Shown: piece by piece, positions 54,034 through 62,764 of the stretch
How the letters are laid out: every line of letters begins with the position of its first letter
Position numbering within the stretch: the first letter of the stretch is position 1
Source of the DNA: Sphingosinicella sp. LHD-64
GTDB lineage: Bacteria > Pseudomonadota > Alphaproteobacteria > Sphingomonadales > Sphingomonadaceae
DNA length: 64,000 bases
NCBI RefSeq assembly: GCF_031157375.1
Contig: NZ_JAVIFV010000003.1
Coordinates: 570,001-634,000 of the forward strand
Direction of reading: 5' to 3'
Notes under the pieces: generated by a model
Databases searched by the model: none
Told to the model about the DNA's origin: nothing
The model's input: only the letters and a program-made list of their open reading frames with translations
Program-made: the position numbers and the translations under genes

Positions 54034-54630
54034 TCAATGTTTCCGCAGCAGGCCCTCGAGCAGGGCCTTGAAGGCGGGAATCGCCTTGCGCGAGGCGGCC
54101 GCCGGATCCTCGGCATTGGCGATCCACAAAGCGGCGTCGGTCGAGGCGCCGGAGACCAGGCGGGCGGTGACGTCCGCGTCGATGTCGCGGCGGACCACGC
54201 CGTCCGCCTGGAGCTGCTCGAGATTGGCCCGGATGCCGGCGATGCAGCCCGCAGCGCTCGGCCAGATCGACGGATCGCCGAGCACGGCGGGGCCGTCGCG
54301 CAGCAGGATGCGCTGCACCTCCGGATCGAGCGCCATCCCGACATAGCCGATATTCTCCTCGACGAAGCCGTTCCAGCGGGTCGGCGCGGCGGTGGCGATC
54401 GCCGCGAGACGGGCCGCCATCTCCGCGTCGATCTCGCGTACCACCGCTTCGAACAGGCCCTTCTTGTCGCCGAAATGGTGGTAGAGTGCGCCGCGCGTCA
54501 GGCCCGCGGCAGCGGTGAAGTCGTCCATCGAGGCAGCGGCATAGCCCTCTTCGCCGAACGCCTTGCGCGCCGCGGCGATCAGCTTCGCGCGGGTCTCGGC
54601 GATCATTTCGGGGCGCGTCCTGCGGGACAT
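54034..54630 (-). CDS. TetR/AcrR-family repressor, divergent from MFS
   Basis: 198 residues from the ATG at 54630 (MSRRTRPEMI), with GGAGG upstream. HTH region RAKLIAAARKAFGEEGYAAASMDDFTAAAGLTRGALYHHFGDKKGLFEAVV in parts (about residues 14-62); the TRGALYHHFGDK recognition helix is typical of AcrR repressors with a PsrA/YcdC-like C-terminal domain. It is divergent from an MFS gene, with two ACATAC...GTATGT palindromes between them; it probably represses the transporter and itself. Confidence 0.93.
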   Translation of the reverse strand: MSRRTRPEMIAETRAKLIAAARKAFGEEGYAAASMDDFTAAAGLTRGALYHHFGDKKGLFEAVVREIDAEMAARLAAIATAAPTRWNGFVEENIGYVGMALDPEVQRILLRDGPAVLGDPSIWPSAAGCIAGIRANLEQLQADGVVRRDIDADVTARLVSGASTDAALWIANAEDPAAASRKAIPAFKALLEGLLRKH

Positions 54631-54660
54631 TCGATCCTCCAAAAAATTGCGAAGCTCGAT

Positions 54661-54708
54661 TGACATACGCGGCGTATGTCACCATCTCACTCGCATACAT
54701 GATGTATG
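54661..54708. promoter_or_regulatory. Two palindromic operators between TetR and MFS
   Basis: First: TGACATACGC, centre G, GCGTATGTCA (54661-54681), a perfect 21-base dyad. Second: CATACATGATGTATG (54694-54708), a perfect 15-base dyad. They share the half-site ACAT(A)C/G(T)ATGT, as expected for two bound TetR dimers. Promoter boxes are not obvious, but TGTATGTATG near 54703-54712 could hold a -10. Confidence 0.7.
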
Positions 54709-54736
54709 TATGTTGTCAGGACGAAAGGTCAAATCC

Positions 54737-55924
54737 ATGACCAATCCCTATCGCGAGATCTTCCGGGCGCCGGGCACCAAGGGCTTCGCCGCCGCCGGCT
54801 TCGTGGCGCGCCTGCCCATCGCCATGGCGCCGATCGGCATCGTCACCATGCTGGCCCAGGCGCGGGGCGAATATTGGCTCGCCGGCGCGGTCGCCGCCGC
54901 CTTCACCCTCACCAACGCCGTCGCCGCGCCCCAGATCTCGCGGCTCGTCGACCGGTTCGGACAGAGCCGGCTGCTGATCCCGACCGCATCGGTCTCCGTT
55001 CTCGCCTTCATCGCCCTGATGCTCGCCATCCGGTTCGACGGGCCGATCTGGACCTTGTTCGTCTCGGCGTTCCTCGCCGCCGCCATGCCGAGCATCCCCG
55101 CGATGGTGCGGGCGCGGTGGACCGAGATCTTCCGCGACCGGCCCGAGCTCAACACCGCCTTCGCGTTCGAATCCGCCGCGGACGAGCTGGTCTACATCGC
55201 CGGCGCCTCGCTGTCCGTCGGCCTCAGCGTCGCCTTGTTCCCCGAGGCCGGGGTGCTGGCCTCCACCCTCTTCCTCGCCGGCGGGATGAGCGCGTTCGTG
55301 GTCCAGCGCGGCACCGAGCCCAGGGCGCGCACCGCGGATCTGAGCGCGCACCGATCGGCCATCACTCTCCGGTCCGTCCAGCTGGTCACCGCTGCCCTGA
55401 TCTTCGTCGGCGCGATCTTCGCGACGGCGGAGGTGACGACGGTCGCCCTCACCCGCGAGCTCGGCCAGCCGGGCGCGGCCAGCCTGGTGATCGGCGTCTA
55501 CGCCGCCGGCTCGTTCATCGTCGGCCTGATCCTCGGCGCGCTCAATCTCAAGGCACCGCTGCACCGCCAGCTGCTGATCGCGCTCGGCGTGCTGCTGGTG
55601 ACGACGCTGCCGCTGCTGCTGGTCGGCAGCGTGCCGGCGCTGACCGCGGCGATCTTCCTGAGCGGCGTCGCGGTCTCGCCGACCTTCATCACCGCCTTCG
55701 GCCTGATCGAGCGGCGGGTGCCGGCCGAGGTGCTGACCGAGGGCGTGACCTGGGTGATGACCGGGATCGGCATCGGCATGGCGCTCGGCGCCTTCCTCGC
55801 CGGCTGGGTGGTCGACACGTTCGGACCGCAGAGCGGCTTCTGGGTCTCGGTGGCGGCGGCGAGCCTTGCGCTTCTCATCGCCCTGCTCGGCCAGCGCGAG
55901 CTAGCCGGGGCGCGGGCTGTCTAG
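54737..55924 (+). CDS. MFS transporter, TetR-regulated
   Basis: 395 residues from the ATG at 54737 with AAAGG upstream. Twelve hydrophobic segments; loop motifs SRLVDRFGQSRLL (between helices 2 and 3, MFS signature G-x-x-x-D-R-x-G-R-type variant) and LIERRVPAEVLTEGVTWVMTGIGIGMALGAFLAG near the end. Likely drug or metabolite efflux, given the adjacent TetR repressor with operators. Stop overlaps the convergent LysE gene by 4 bases. Confidence 0.9.
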   Translation: MTNPYREIFRAPGTKGFAAAGFVARLPIAMAPIGIVTMLAQARGEYWLAGAVAAAFTLTNAVAAPQISRLVDRFGQSRLLIPTASVSVLAFIALMLAIRFDGPIWTLFVSAFLAAAMPSIPAMVRARWTEIFRDRPELNTAFAFESAADELVYIAGASLSVGLSVALFPEAGVLASTLFLAGGMSAFVVQRGTEPRARTADLSAHRSAITLRSVQLVTAALIFVGAIFATAEVTTVALTRELGQPGAASLVIGVYAAGSFIVGLILGALNLKAPLHRQLLIALGVLLVTTLPLLLVGSVPALTAAIFLSGVAVSPTFITAFGLIERRVPAEVLTEGVTWVMTGIGIGMALGAFLAGWVVDTFGPQSGFWVSVAAASLALLIALLGQRELAGARAV

Positions 55925-56544
55925 ACCAGCTCCAGCGACGCATTGACCAAGTTGAACGACGCGACCAGCAGGAGCGCCCCGAACAGCAGCTCGATCGCCG
56001 GCCGCTGCCGCTCGTACCAGCGGCGGCTGGCGGGCGCGGCGAGCAGCGCGGTCACGACCGCATACCAGCCGAGCGAGACCACTCCGACGATCGCGACCAA
56101 GGCGGCGATCAGGGTGCCGCCGAGGACCGGCGGGAACATCGTGGTCAGCACGCTCGCGAAGAACAGGCCGGCCTGCGGGCTTGCGATCGCGGTCAGATAG
56201 CCGGCGCGGAAAGCGGTGAGCGCGTCCGTGCCGGTCGCCCTGGATGGGCGGCGACGCAGCGCGCGGTGGATCAGCTGGTAGCCATAGGCCGCGAAATAGA
56301 GCGCGCCGGCGATCCGCATGGCCGGCCCGAAGACGCGATCCTGAGCGAGGACGGCCGCGCCGGCGATGGCGATCAGGCACCATGTGCAGTTGGCCGCAGC
56401 CGTGCCCGCCGCCGTCCTCATCGCGATGGCACGCGAATGCGCGAACGTCGCCTCGCTGATCCGGACGAAATTGGGGCCCGGGATCGCCACCTGCATCAGC
56501 CAGAAGCCCGCAAAGACGAGCAGCAAGGCAGGGATGGACTCCAT
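55921..56544 (-). CDS. LysE-family amino-acid exporter
   Basis: 207 residues, six helices. AIPGPNFVRISEATFAHSRAIAMRTAAGTAAANCTW in parts is the LysE/RhtB signature (PGP-x-x-x-x-x-x-x-x-x-x...G-x-R-x-G). ALYFAAYGYQLIHRALRRR and ASPQAGLFFASVLTTMFPP follow at the usual places. Divergent from a LysR gene 77 bases away, which probably activates it. Exported amino acid unknown. Confidence 0.92.
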   Translation of the reverse strand: MESIPALLLVFAGFWLMQVAIPGPNFVRISEATFAHSRAIAMRTAAGTAAANCTWCLIAIAGAAVLAQDRVFGPAMRIAGALYFAAYGYQLIHRALRRRPSRATGTDALTAFRAGYLTAIASPQAGLFFASVLTTMFPPVLGGTLIAALVAIVGVVSLGWYAVVTALLAAPASRRWYERQRPAIELLFGALLLVASFNLVNASLELV

Positions 56545-56621
56545 GCCGGCGCTCTCGCATGGGCATCCGGACAAGGAAAACGCGGCTTTCTGCCCTCCCC
56601 CATAAGCATTACTAATGGGGC

Positions 56622-57488
56622 ATGGCCTTGCCCTCCGCCTATCCGCCCATGGCGGCGCTGCGCGCGATCGAAGCGGCGGTGCGGCTGGAAAGCTTCACGG
56701 CTGCGGCGCGCGAGCTGAACCTCACCCAGTCGGCGATCAGCCAGGCGGTGAGGCAGTTCGAGGACCGGGCCGGCATTGCCCTGTTCCGCCGGACGCCGGA
56801 GGGCCTGCGCGCCACCCCCGGCGCGAAAGCCTATGGCGCGGCCCTCGCACAGGCGCTGGCGGCGATCCGCCAGGCCGGCGAGGCTCTCATGTCGACGCCG
56901 CGGCCGCTGGTCGTGGGCTTCGTCCGCTCGCTGCTGCACAGCTGGCTCACGCCGCGTCTCCCGGATTTCATCGCACGCCATCCGGACGTGGTGACGTCGA
57001 TCATCGGGCTGGGGCGCGACCTCGACGAGGCGCGCCAGTGCGACGTCGCCCTGGTCATCGCCGATGACGGCGCGGCGCCGGAGGACGCGATACGGTTCGC
57101 GCGGGAGACGCTGGTCGCGGTTGCGGATGCCACGTTGGCGCAACGGCTCGGCGGGTTCCTGGAGGATCGACCCGATATCGATATCCCGTTGCTGGGCACG
57201 ACATGGCCGCTCTGGCGGCAGGCGGCAGGCATCGGTTCCGCGGCGCCGGGAAAGATCGTCCAGTTCCGGGAGATCTCCGCGGTCCTGAACGCGGTCCGGA
57301 TGGGACAGGGCATCGGCCTGCTCCCGCATCTCGTCTGCGACGATGCGATCCGGCGCGGCGACCTGGTGGAGGTGTCGAGAATCGCAGTGGATCGCGGCCG
57401 ATCCTACTGGCTGCTCGCGTCGGATCACCCGGCAAGTGCAACCTTTGTCGGGTGGCTGACCTCAGCCCGCTTGACCGGGCCGCTGTGA
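56622..57488 (+). CDS. LysR-family transcription regulator
   Basis: 288 residues. N-terminal winged helix (AAVRLESFTAAARELNLTQSAISQAVRQFEDRAGIALFRRTPEGLRATPGAKAY in parts), GcvA-like, followed by the periplasmic-binding-like effector domain. GAGIGLLP is represented by MGQGIGLLPHLVCDD. Divergent from LysE; classical LysR activators act on the divergent gene, so amino-acid-responsive control of export is a reasonable inference. Confidence 0.93.
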   Translation: MALPSAYPPMAALRAIEAAVRLESFTAAARELNLTQSAISQAVRQFEDRAGIALFRRTPEGLRATPGAKAYGAALAQALAAIRQAGEALMSTPRPLVVGFVRSLLHSWLTPRLPDFIARHPDVVTSIIGLGRDLDEARQCDVALVIADDGAAPEDAIRFARETLVAVADATLAQRLGGFLEDRPDIDIPLLGTTWPLWRQAAGIGSAAPGKIVQFREISAVLNAVRMGQGIGLLPHLVCDDAIRRGDLVEVSRIAVDRGRSYWLLASDHPASATFVGWLTSARLTGPL

Positions 57489-57537
57489 CGTGGCGCGCGC
57501 CCCGCTTCTCGGGCATGATGTAGGTCTCGTCCCGGCT

Positions 57538-57651
57538 CGGGACCGAATGATGTTCATGCGTGATCAGCCATTCACCGTCGCGCTTTACGAGGCCGACGGT
57601 CAGTCGGAAACGGAACGAGCCGCCGGTCGTCCCATCGCAATGGACGATGCA
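57538..57651 (-). pseudogene. Fragment of a SnoaL/NTF2-like domain gene
   Basis: On the minus strand one frame reads CIVHCDGTTGGSFRFRLTVG then LVKRDGEWLITHEHHSVP. This is a good match to the last strands of SnoaL-like proteins (cRxDGTTGGPxxFRLTxGLxKxDGxWxITHEHHSVP). The frame has no plausible start and runs on into antisense of the LysR gene. It lies between LysR and the PepSY membrane gene; I interpret it as a decayed 3' end. Confidence 0.5.
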
Positions 57652-57685
57652 GCTGGAAGGCGACGCGGTAGCGCATTCCGGCGCG

Positions 57686-58420
57686 CTATTGAGCCCGCTC
57701 GCGCGCCGCGGCGCGGCGACGCTTCCAGGCGCTGTAGCCGAGCCGGCTCGGGAACATGACGATGCCGGTGAGGATCACGACCAGCGCCAGCGCGGTGGAG
57801 ATGATCAGCAGCGGCGTGTTGAAATCCTCGCGGTTCTTGAAGTCCATGATGTGGAGCGACCAGAGGAAGTCGAACGCCCGCCACAGGGTGGAGCGCCGCG
57901 CGGTCACCGTGCCGGTGTCGGCGGCGACGTAGAGCGCCCGGTTGGCGCCATCGTCGAAACGGACCCGCCAGGCCGGGAGCGCGCCGCGATATTCCGTGGA
58001 GTTCTCGGTGACCGGCTCGACGCCGGCGGCGCGTGCATCGCCGGCATGGTCCGCCTCCGCGATCGCGACGGCGAGCCGGGCCGGAACCGGCGAGAGCTGG
58101 CGCCCGCTGGCGAGATCGTAGAGGCGAGGACGGGCCTCGCCGGCGGTGACCAGCGCGACCGGCCGGCCGAGCATGGTTCGAAGCTCGATCCGCTCGCCGG
58201 GCGCGGCATTGGCGGCGGCGACGCGCTGCAGGCCATCGGCGGCCGCGCCGATCGGGATCGGCACCGGCCGCTGCTCGGCGATCATATGCTCGCTGCGCAC
58301 CCGTTCGATCGGCGCGACCGCGAAGAACAGGCCGCTCGCGAACCAGAACAGGATCTGGATCGCCATCAGGAGCGCCAGCCATTTATGCACCTTGCCTGCG
58401 ATCCGCACGGCTGCCGACAT
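57686..58420 (-). CDS. PepSY-domain membrane protein of the copper operon
   Basis: 244 residues. One N-terminal helix (GKVHKWLALLMAIQILFWFASGLFFAV), a periplasmic part with PepSY-like strands (ALPAWRVRFDDGANRALYVAADTGTVTARRS), and a C-terminal helix (TPLLIISTALALVVILTGIVMFP). KVHKWLAL and SLHIMDF match the PepSY-associated TM family, often linked to iron or copper reductases. Last gene of the copper operon. Role in metal handling is inferred from context. Confidence 0.82.
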   Translation of the reverse strand: MSAAVRIAGKVHKWLALLMAIQILFWFASGLFFAVAPIERVRSEHMIAEQRPVPIPIGAAADGLQRVAAANAAPGERIELRTMLGRPVALVTAGEARPRLYDLASGRQLSPVPARLAVAIAEADHAGDARAAGVEPVTENSTEYRGALPAWRVRFDDGANRALYVAADTGTVTARRSTLWRAFDFLWSLHIMDFKNREDFNTPLLIISTALALVVILTGIVMFPSRLGYSAWKRRRAAARERAQ

Positions 58421-58444
58421 AGGAATATTCCCCCTGATGATCGT

Positions 58445-58894
58445 TTAGTGCGAGGCGAAGACGCGCCGTTGCCCGTCCCGCCGGAAGAGCAATGTCTGGT
58501 AGGGCTCGCGGCGGTCGCCCATCTCCATGCCCGGCGAGCCGATCGGCATGCCGGGGACGGCGATGCCGGCGGCGTCGGGCCGCTCGGCGAGCAGGCGGCG
58601 GATGTCCTCGACCGGAACATGGCCCTCGACCGCATAGCCGCCGACGCTGGCGGTGTGGCAGGACCTCAAGTCGTCCGGCACGCCGAGCTCGCGCGCCGTC
58701 GGGGTGACGTCCTCGACGTCGGTCACCGTTACCTCGAAGCCGGCGGCGCGCAGATGCTCGACCCAGGCGCCGCAGCAGCCGCAGGTCGGCGTCTTCACGA
58801 CGGTCACGGTTTGCGCGGCCGCCGCCTCGGCGCAGGCCGCCAGCACGAACGGCGCGAGCGGCGCCAGCAGCATCGCGCGTCTGGAGATACGCAT
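58445..58894 (-). CDS. DUF411 metal-binding protein
   Basis: 149 residues with a Tat/Sec-like signal (MRISRRAMLLAPLAPFVLAAC; it has both RR and a possible lipobox). DUF411 core: VTVVKTPTCGCCGAWVEHLRAAGFEV with the C-x-C-C site, then LRSCHTASVGGYAVEGHVPVEDI and GIAVPGMPIGSPGMEMGD, with Cys, His and Met that could bind copper. Periplasmic copper protein in a copper operon. Family firm; precise role not known. Confidence 0.93.
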   Translation of the reverse strand: MRISRRAMLLAPLAPFVLAACAEAAAAQTVTVVKTPTCGCCGAWVEHLRAAGFEVTVTDVEDVTPTARELGVPDDLRSCHTASVGGYAVEGHVPVEDIRRLLAERPDAAGIAVPGMPIGSPGMEMGDRREPYQTLLFRRDGQRRVFASH

Positions 58895-58906
58895 CGGTTC
58901 GTCTCC

Positions 58907-59233
58907 CTATTGGTGGTTCATGCTGTTCATGTCGTGCCCGGCATGGGGGTCCGGCTCCTGCCTCGCAGGCGCGGGCGGGGCCGGCCGTTCGGCGACGGGG
59001 GCCGCGTCGGTCGGTGCGCCGGGGCCGGCGGGCGCCGGTTCGACCGTGTCGAGGGTGGTCGCATTGACCTCGGCGGCGCCGGCATTGGTCTCGTCCGGCA
59101 GGTCGCTGACGAGGTTCACCTCGGGCGGTTCGATCATCATGTCGTTGAGCTGCGTGTTGTCGGCGCCGCTTTCCCAGCAGCCGGCGAGGGCCGCGGCGAA
59201 CGTCGCGACAAGGAGGATGTTGAGGTTCTTCAT
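58907..59233 (-). CDS. Lipoprotein with His/Met-rich copper-binding tail
   Basis: 108 residues: MKNLNILLVATFAAALAGCW with lipobox LAGC, a low-complexity linker rich in Ala, Pro and Glu, and the tail DPHAGHDMNSMNHQ. The DPHAGH unit is the same as that repeated in CopB in this operon. Such tails bind Cu(I)/Cu(II). A periplasmic copper sponge or chaperone is a reasonable inference. Confidence 0.8.
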   Translation of the reverse strand: MKNLNILLVATFAAALAGCWESGADNTQLNDMMIEPPEVNLVSDLPDETNAGAAEVNATTLDTVEPAPAGPGAPTDAAPVAERPAPPAPARQEPDPHAGHDMNSMNHQ

Positions 59234-59265
59234 TCTCTGTCTCCCGGGAAAATCGGTTTTTCGGT

Positions 59266-59886
59266 TCAGAAACGCATATGCTCGAGGCCGTGGGTGAGGA
59301 TGCCGCCCAACCCGCCCTGAATGAAGATGGCAAGGCTGATCGCGCCGGTCAGTGTCACCATCGCGCCGCCGCTGACTGTATCGCGCCGCCGCCAGGCCCA
59401 GAGCGCGGCGATCAAGCCGGCGGCGGCGATCGCTGTGCCGATCCAGCGGTGCCAGGCCTGCACCGGATCGGTGTCGCCGATCGTAAAGCCGGCGGAAATC
59501 CAGCCCATCAGCGCGGCGCCCGCCGCGGCGATACCGGCGAAGACGATGAGGCCCCGCGCGACCGCCGCGACGCCCTCGCGCCGGCGGGCGAAGCCGAGCA
59601 GCACGAACGCGGCCGGGAACAGGGCGATCGGGAAATGGACGGCGGCGGGGTGCATCTTGCCGAGCCAGGCGACGGCGCGTTCCGGCATCGTGCCGGGCAG
59701 CGCCTCGGCCATCTCCATCCCGCCATGATCTGCCATCGCCGCGGGCGGCGTGGCCTGACTGGCGGTCGAAGCGTTCTGCGCGGCCTCCACCTTGTTGTGA
59801 TTCTTGTGCGCTTCGCCCGTTCCGGCCAGGCCGAAGAGGACGGACATGGCGGCGAACGCGACGAGAAGGGCGCGGATCAGAACCAT
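59266..59886 (-). CDS. DUF2231 membrane protein of the copper operon
   Basis: 206 residues. Signal-like N-terminal helix, a His/Met-rich stretch (ATPPAAMADHGGMEMAEALPG), then the DUF2231 membrane part with GKMHPAAVHFPIALFPAAFVLLG, the conserved H-P-x-x-V-H-F-P motif, and TDPVQAWHRWIGTAIAAAGL. DUF2231 proteins are thought to be cytochrome-like or metal-associated. It overlaps the copB stop by 10 bases. Function in copper resistance inferred. Confidence 0.9.
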   Translation of the reverse strand: MVLIRALLVAFAAMSVLFGLAGTGEAHKNHNKVEAAQNASTASQATPPAAMADHGGMEMAEALPGTMPERAVAWLGKMHPAAVHFPIALFPAAFVLLGFARRREGVAAVARGLIVFAGIAAAGAALMGWISAGFTIGDTDPVQAWHRWIGTAIAAAGLIAALWAWRRRDTVSGGAMVTLTGAISLAIFIQGGLGGILTHGLEHMRF

Positions 59887-61025
59887 GCGCGGAGGCCCAG
59901 CAGGAGGCTCCAGCCGCCGGCCTCCTCCCCGGTCAGCCGGCGGAAATCCGCGGTGTCGCCGAAGGCGCGCTCATACTGGACGCCGACATAGGGAGCGAAT
60001 TCGGGGACGAACTCGTAGCGCAGGCGCAGGCCCGCCTCGACGGTCGAGAGGCCGGCGCCGAGCCGCAGCTCGGGCACGTCCTGAAGGTTGAACTCGAGCT
60101 CGGCGCTCGGCTGCAGGATCAGCCGCTGGGTGATCCTGAGATCGTACTCCGCCTCGAACCGGGCGGAGACGTCGCCCTTGTCCGAAACGAAGGCGGCACC
60201 GTCCAGCTCGAACCAGTAAGGGGCGAGGCCCTGGATGCCGAGCACGAGATAGGTGCGGTCGGGGCCGGGGTTGAAATCGGCGCGCACGCCCGCCTGCAGA
60301 TCGAACCAGGGATTGAGCGCCCGGCTGTAGAGCGCCTGGACCTCGGCGCTTTCGACGCCCTCGCCGAATTCGCCTTCACCCGAGCTCTTGAGCCAGAACC
60401 GCTCGGTCGGCGAGCCGTACCAGAACTGCACGTCGTCCCAGGCAAAGCCGTCGCGGCCGTCGCGGATCTGCGCCTCCAGCCGGTCGATGGTGAAGCGCCA
60501 GGTGCGCCCGCCGCCATGCTCCGCCGCCACCGCCGCGCGGACCCGTTCCATGTCGGCGGGATCGAAAACGGTGTCGGCGGCATGGGCGGGGCCGCTGAGT
60601 GCGCCGGGCGGGGGAGGGGCTACCGGCGGGGCCGGAACCGCCGCCGGCATCTGGTGCCCCGCGTGGGGGTCGGCGGTTTGCGGTTGGGCCTGACCGGGCA
60701 TTTGATGACCGGCATGCGGGTCGGATGCGGGCTGCTCGGCTGGCATCTGGTGCCCGGCATGGGGGTCCGAAGCCGGTTGCTGCGGCGATATTGGATGTCC
60801 GGCGTGCGGATCGACGGCTGGCGGCGATGCAGGCATCTGGTGCCCCGTATGCGGGTTCGCTTGCGCAGGCTGCTGCAGTTGCGGCTGCTCCGGGATATTG
60901 TGGCCGGCATGCGGGTCCGTCCGGGCCGGTTGCGCGGGTGGCATCCTGTGCCCCTCATGCTGCGCGAGCGCCGGGGCGGCGGTCGCAGCGAGGAGCAGGG
61001 CGACGAGGGGAGTGAGCCGGGTCAT
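59877..61025 (-). CDS. copB: Copper resistance protein B, outer membrane
   Basis: 382 residues. Signal peptide MTRLTPLVALLLAATAAPALAQ, then a His/Pro linker with six units of DPHAGH or NPHTGH, each followed by (Q/N/P)MP-type residues, about residues 35-135, and then the CopB/PcoB beta-barrel domain (DVQFWYGSPTERFWLKSSGEGEFG, WFDLQAGVRADF, PYVGVQYERAFGDTADFRR). Ends in WF, as usual for outer-membrane barrels. The repeats probably bind copper. ATGA overlap with the multicopper oxidase. Confidence 0.95.
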   Translation of the reverse strand: MTRLTPLVALLLAATAAPALAQHEGHRMPPAQPARTDPHAGHNIPEQPQLQQPAQANPHTGHQMPASPPAVDPHAGHPISPQQPASDPHAGHQMPAEQPASDPHAGHQMPGQAQPQTADPHAGHQMPAAVPAPPVAPPPPGALSGPAHAADTVFDPADMERVRAAVAAEHGGGRTWRFTIDRLEAQIRDGRDGFAWDDVQFWYGSPTERFWLKSSGEGEFGEGVESAEVQALYSRALNPWFDLQAGVRADFNPGPDRTYLVLGIQGLAPYWFELDGAAFVSDKGDVSARFEAEYDLRITQRLILQPSAELEFNLQDVPELRLGAGLSTVEAGLRLRYEFVPEFAPYVGVQYERAFGDTADFRRLTGEEAGGWSLLLGLRAWF

Positions 61026-62764
61026 GCCGCGCCTCCGTCCAGCGGGCGGACGGTGACGGTGCGCATCATCCCCGCATGCATATGAAAGAGCAGGTGGCAG
61101 TGGAACGCCCAGTCGCCGGGTGCGTCCGCGGTCAGGTCGAAATCGACCGTGCCGCCGGGCAGCACGTTCACCGTGTGCTTGTGGGGATGGAAACCGGTGT
61201 GGCCGTTCACCAGCTCGAAGAAATGGCCATGGATGTGGATCGGGTGGGCCATCATCGTGTCGTTGATCAACCGCACCCGCACCCGCTCGTTGCGTTCGAA
61301 CCGGAGCGGCTCCGGATTCTCGCTGAACCGCCGGCCGTCGAACGACCACATGAACCGCTCCATATTGCCGGTGAGATGGACCTCGACGGTGCGCGTCGGG
61401 GCGCGGGTGTCGCTGTTCGGCGCGACCGCCATGAGATCGCGATAGGTGAGCACCCGGTGGCCGACATTCTCGAGGCCGAGGCCGGGCTCGCCGGTGCGGT
61501 CCTTCGGCATCGGCGCGATCATGTCGACGCCGGGGTTGAGATCGACCTGCGGCGCGTTGGCGCCGTCGCGCATGTCGTGGCTCATCGCCGGGGCCTGGCC
61601 GGCGGCATCGCCGCCCGTCCCGTGGCCCATCGCGGCGTGATCCATGCCACCCATGCCCATGTCGGTCATGGTGAGGACCGGCCGCTCGCGCAAAGGCGGC
61701 ACGGCGGCGCTCATGCCCAAGCGTGGCGCCAGCGTGGCCCGGCCGAAGCCGGAGCGGTCCATCGCCTCGGCGACGAAGGTATAGGCCTCCGGCCCATTTG
61801 GCTGGACGATCACGTCGTAGGTTTCGGCGACGGAGATCTGGAACTCGTCGACCGTCACCGGCCGCACGTCGATGCCGTCGGCCGCGACGACGCGCATCGG
61901 CAGGCCGGGGATGCGGACGTTGAAGATCGTCATCGCACTGGCGTTGATGATGCGGAGGCGCACCCGCTCGCCCGGATTGAACAGGCCCGTCCAGTTCTCG
62001 TCCGGTCCGTGGCCGTTGATCAGATAGGTGTAGGTCGTGCCGTTGACGTCGAGGATGTCGGTCGGGTCCATCCGCATGTTCGCCCACATCGCGCGGTCGG
62101 CGGCGGACATCTGCTGGTCGCGGCGCCCGGAGGCACGGCCGGCGAGGGTCATCCGGTTGCGGTTGAAATAGCCGCCCTCCTGCCAGAGCTTGGCCATGAT
62201 TTGATGGGGGTGGAGGAAGCTCCAGTCGCTGAGCACGATCACATGCTCGCGGTCGTAGCCGACGGGATCGACGCCGGCGGGATCGATGACGATCGGGCCG
62301 TAATGGCCGGACTGCTCCTGCAGGCCGGAATGGCTGTGATACCAGTAGGTGCCCGACTGGCGGACGGGGAATTCGTAGGTGAAGGTTTCGCGCGGACGGA
62401 TGCCGGGGAAGCTGATCCCCGGCACGCCGTCCATCTGGAACGGCAGCAGCAGCCCGTGCCAATGGATCGACGTGTCCTCGTCCAGCGTGTTGGTGACATG
62501 GAGGCGGACGTTTTGGCCCTCGCGGAGACGGACCAGCGGGGCGGGCAGGGTGCCGTTGACCGTGATCGCATGGCCGGTGCGCCCGCCGACGGTGAAGGCG
62601 CTGTGGCCGACGGTCAGGCGGATGTCGTCCCCGGAGAGAGACGGCAGGTCGGCGCGCAGGCCCGGCGAGCCGCTCTGCGCCCAGACGGGGAACAGGCCGG
62701 CGGCGCCGAGGCCGAGCGCGCCGCCGAGGAAGGCGCGGCGCGGGAGCAGGGGTTGGCGGGTCAT
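61022..62764 (-). CDS. copA: Multicopper oxidase, CopA/PcoA type
   Basis: 580 residues with a Tat signal (LLPRRAFLGGALGLGAAGLF). Copper ligand clusters: IHWHG, YWYHSHSG, HPIHIHGHFFEL and FHCHLLFHMHAGMM, so types 1, 2 and 3 sites are complete. A Met/His-rich insert (MGMGGMDHAAMGHGTGG) before the third domain is typical of CopA/PcoA and may bind Cu(I). Oxidises Cu(I) to Cu(II) in the periplasm. The start at 62764 overlaps the CueR stop. Confidence 0.96.
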   Translation of the reverse strand: MTRQPLLPRRAFLGGALGLGAAGLFPVWAQSGSPGLRADLPSLSGDDIRLTVGHSAFTVGGRTGHAITVNGTLPAPLVRLREGQNVRLHVTNTLDEDTSIHWHGLLLPFQMDGVPGISFPGIRPRETFTYEFPVRQSGTYWYHSHSGLQEQSGHYGPIVIDPAGVDPVGYDREHVIVLSDWSFLHPHQIMAKLWQEGGYFNRNRMTLAGRASGRRDQQMSAADRAMWANMRMDPTDILDVNGTTYTYLINGHGPDENWTGLFNPGERVRLRIINASAMTIFNVRIPGLPMRVVAADGIDVRPVTVDEFQISVAETYDVIVQPNGPEAYTFVAEAMDRSGFGRATLAPRLGMSAAVPPLRERPVLTMTDMGMGGMDHAAMGHGTGGDAAGQAPAMSHDMRDGANAPQVDLNPGVDMIAPMPKDRTGEPGLGLENVGHRVLTYRDLMAVAPNSDTRAPTRTVEVHLTGNMERFMWSFDGRRFSENPEPLRFERNERVRVRLINDTMMAHPIHIHGHFFELVNGHTGFHPHKHTVNVLPGGTVDFDLTADAPGDWAFHCHLLFHMHAGMMRTVTVRPLDGGAA

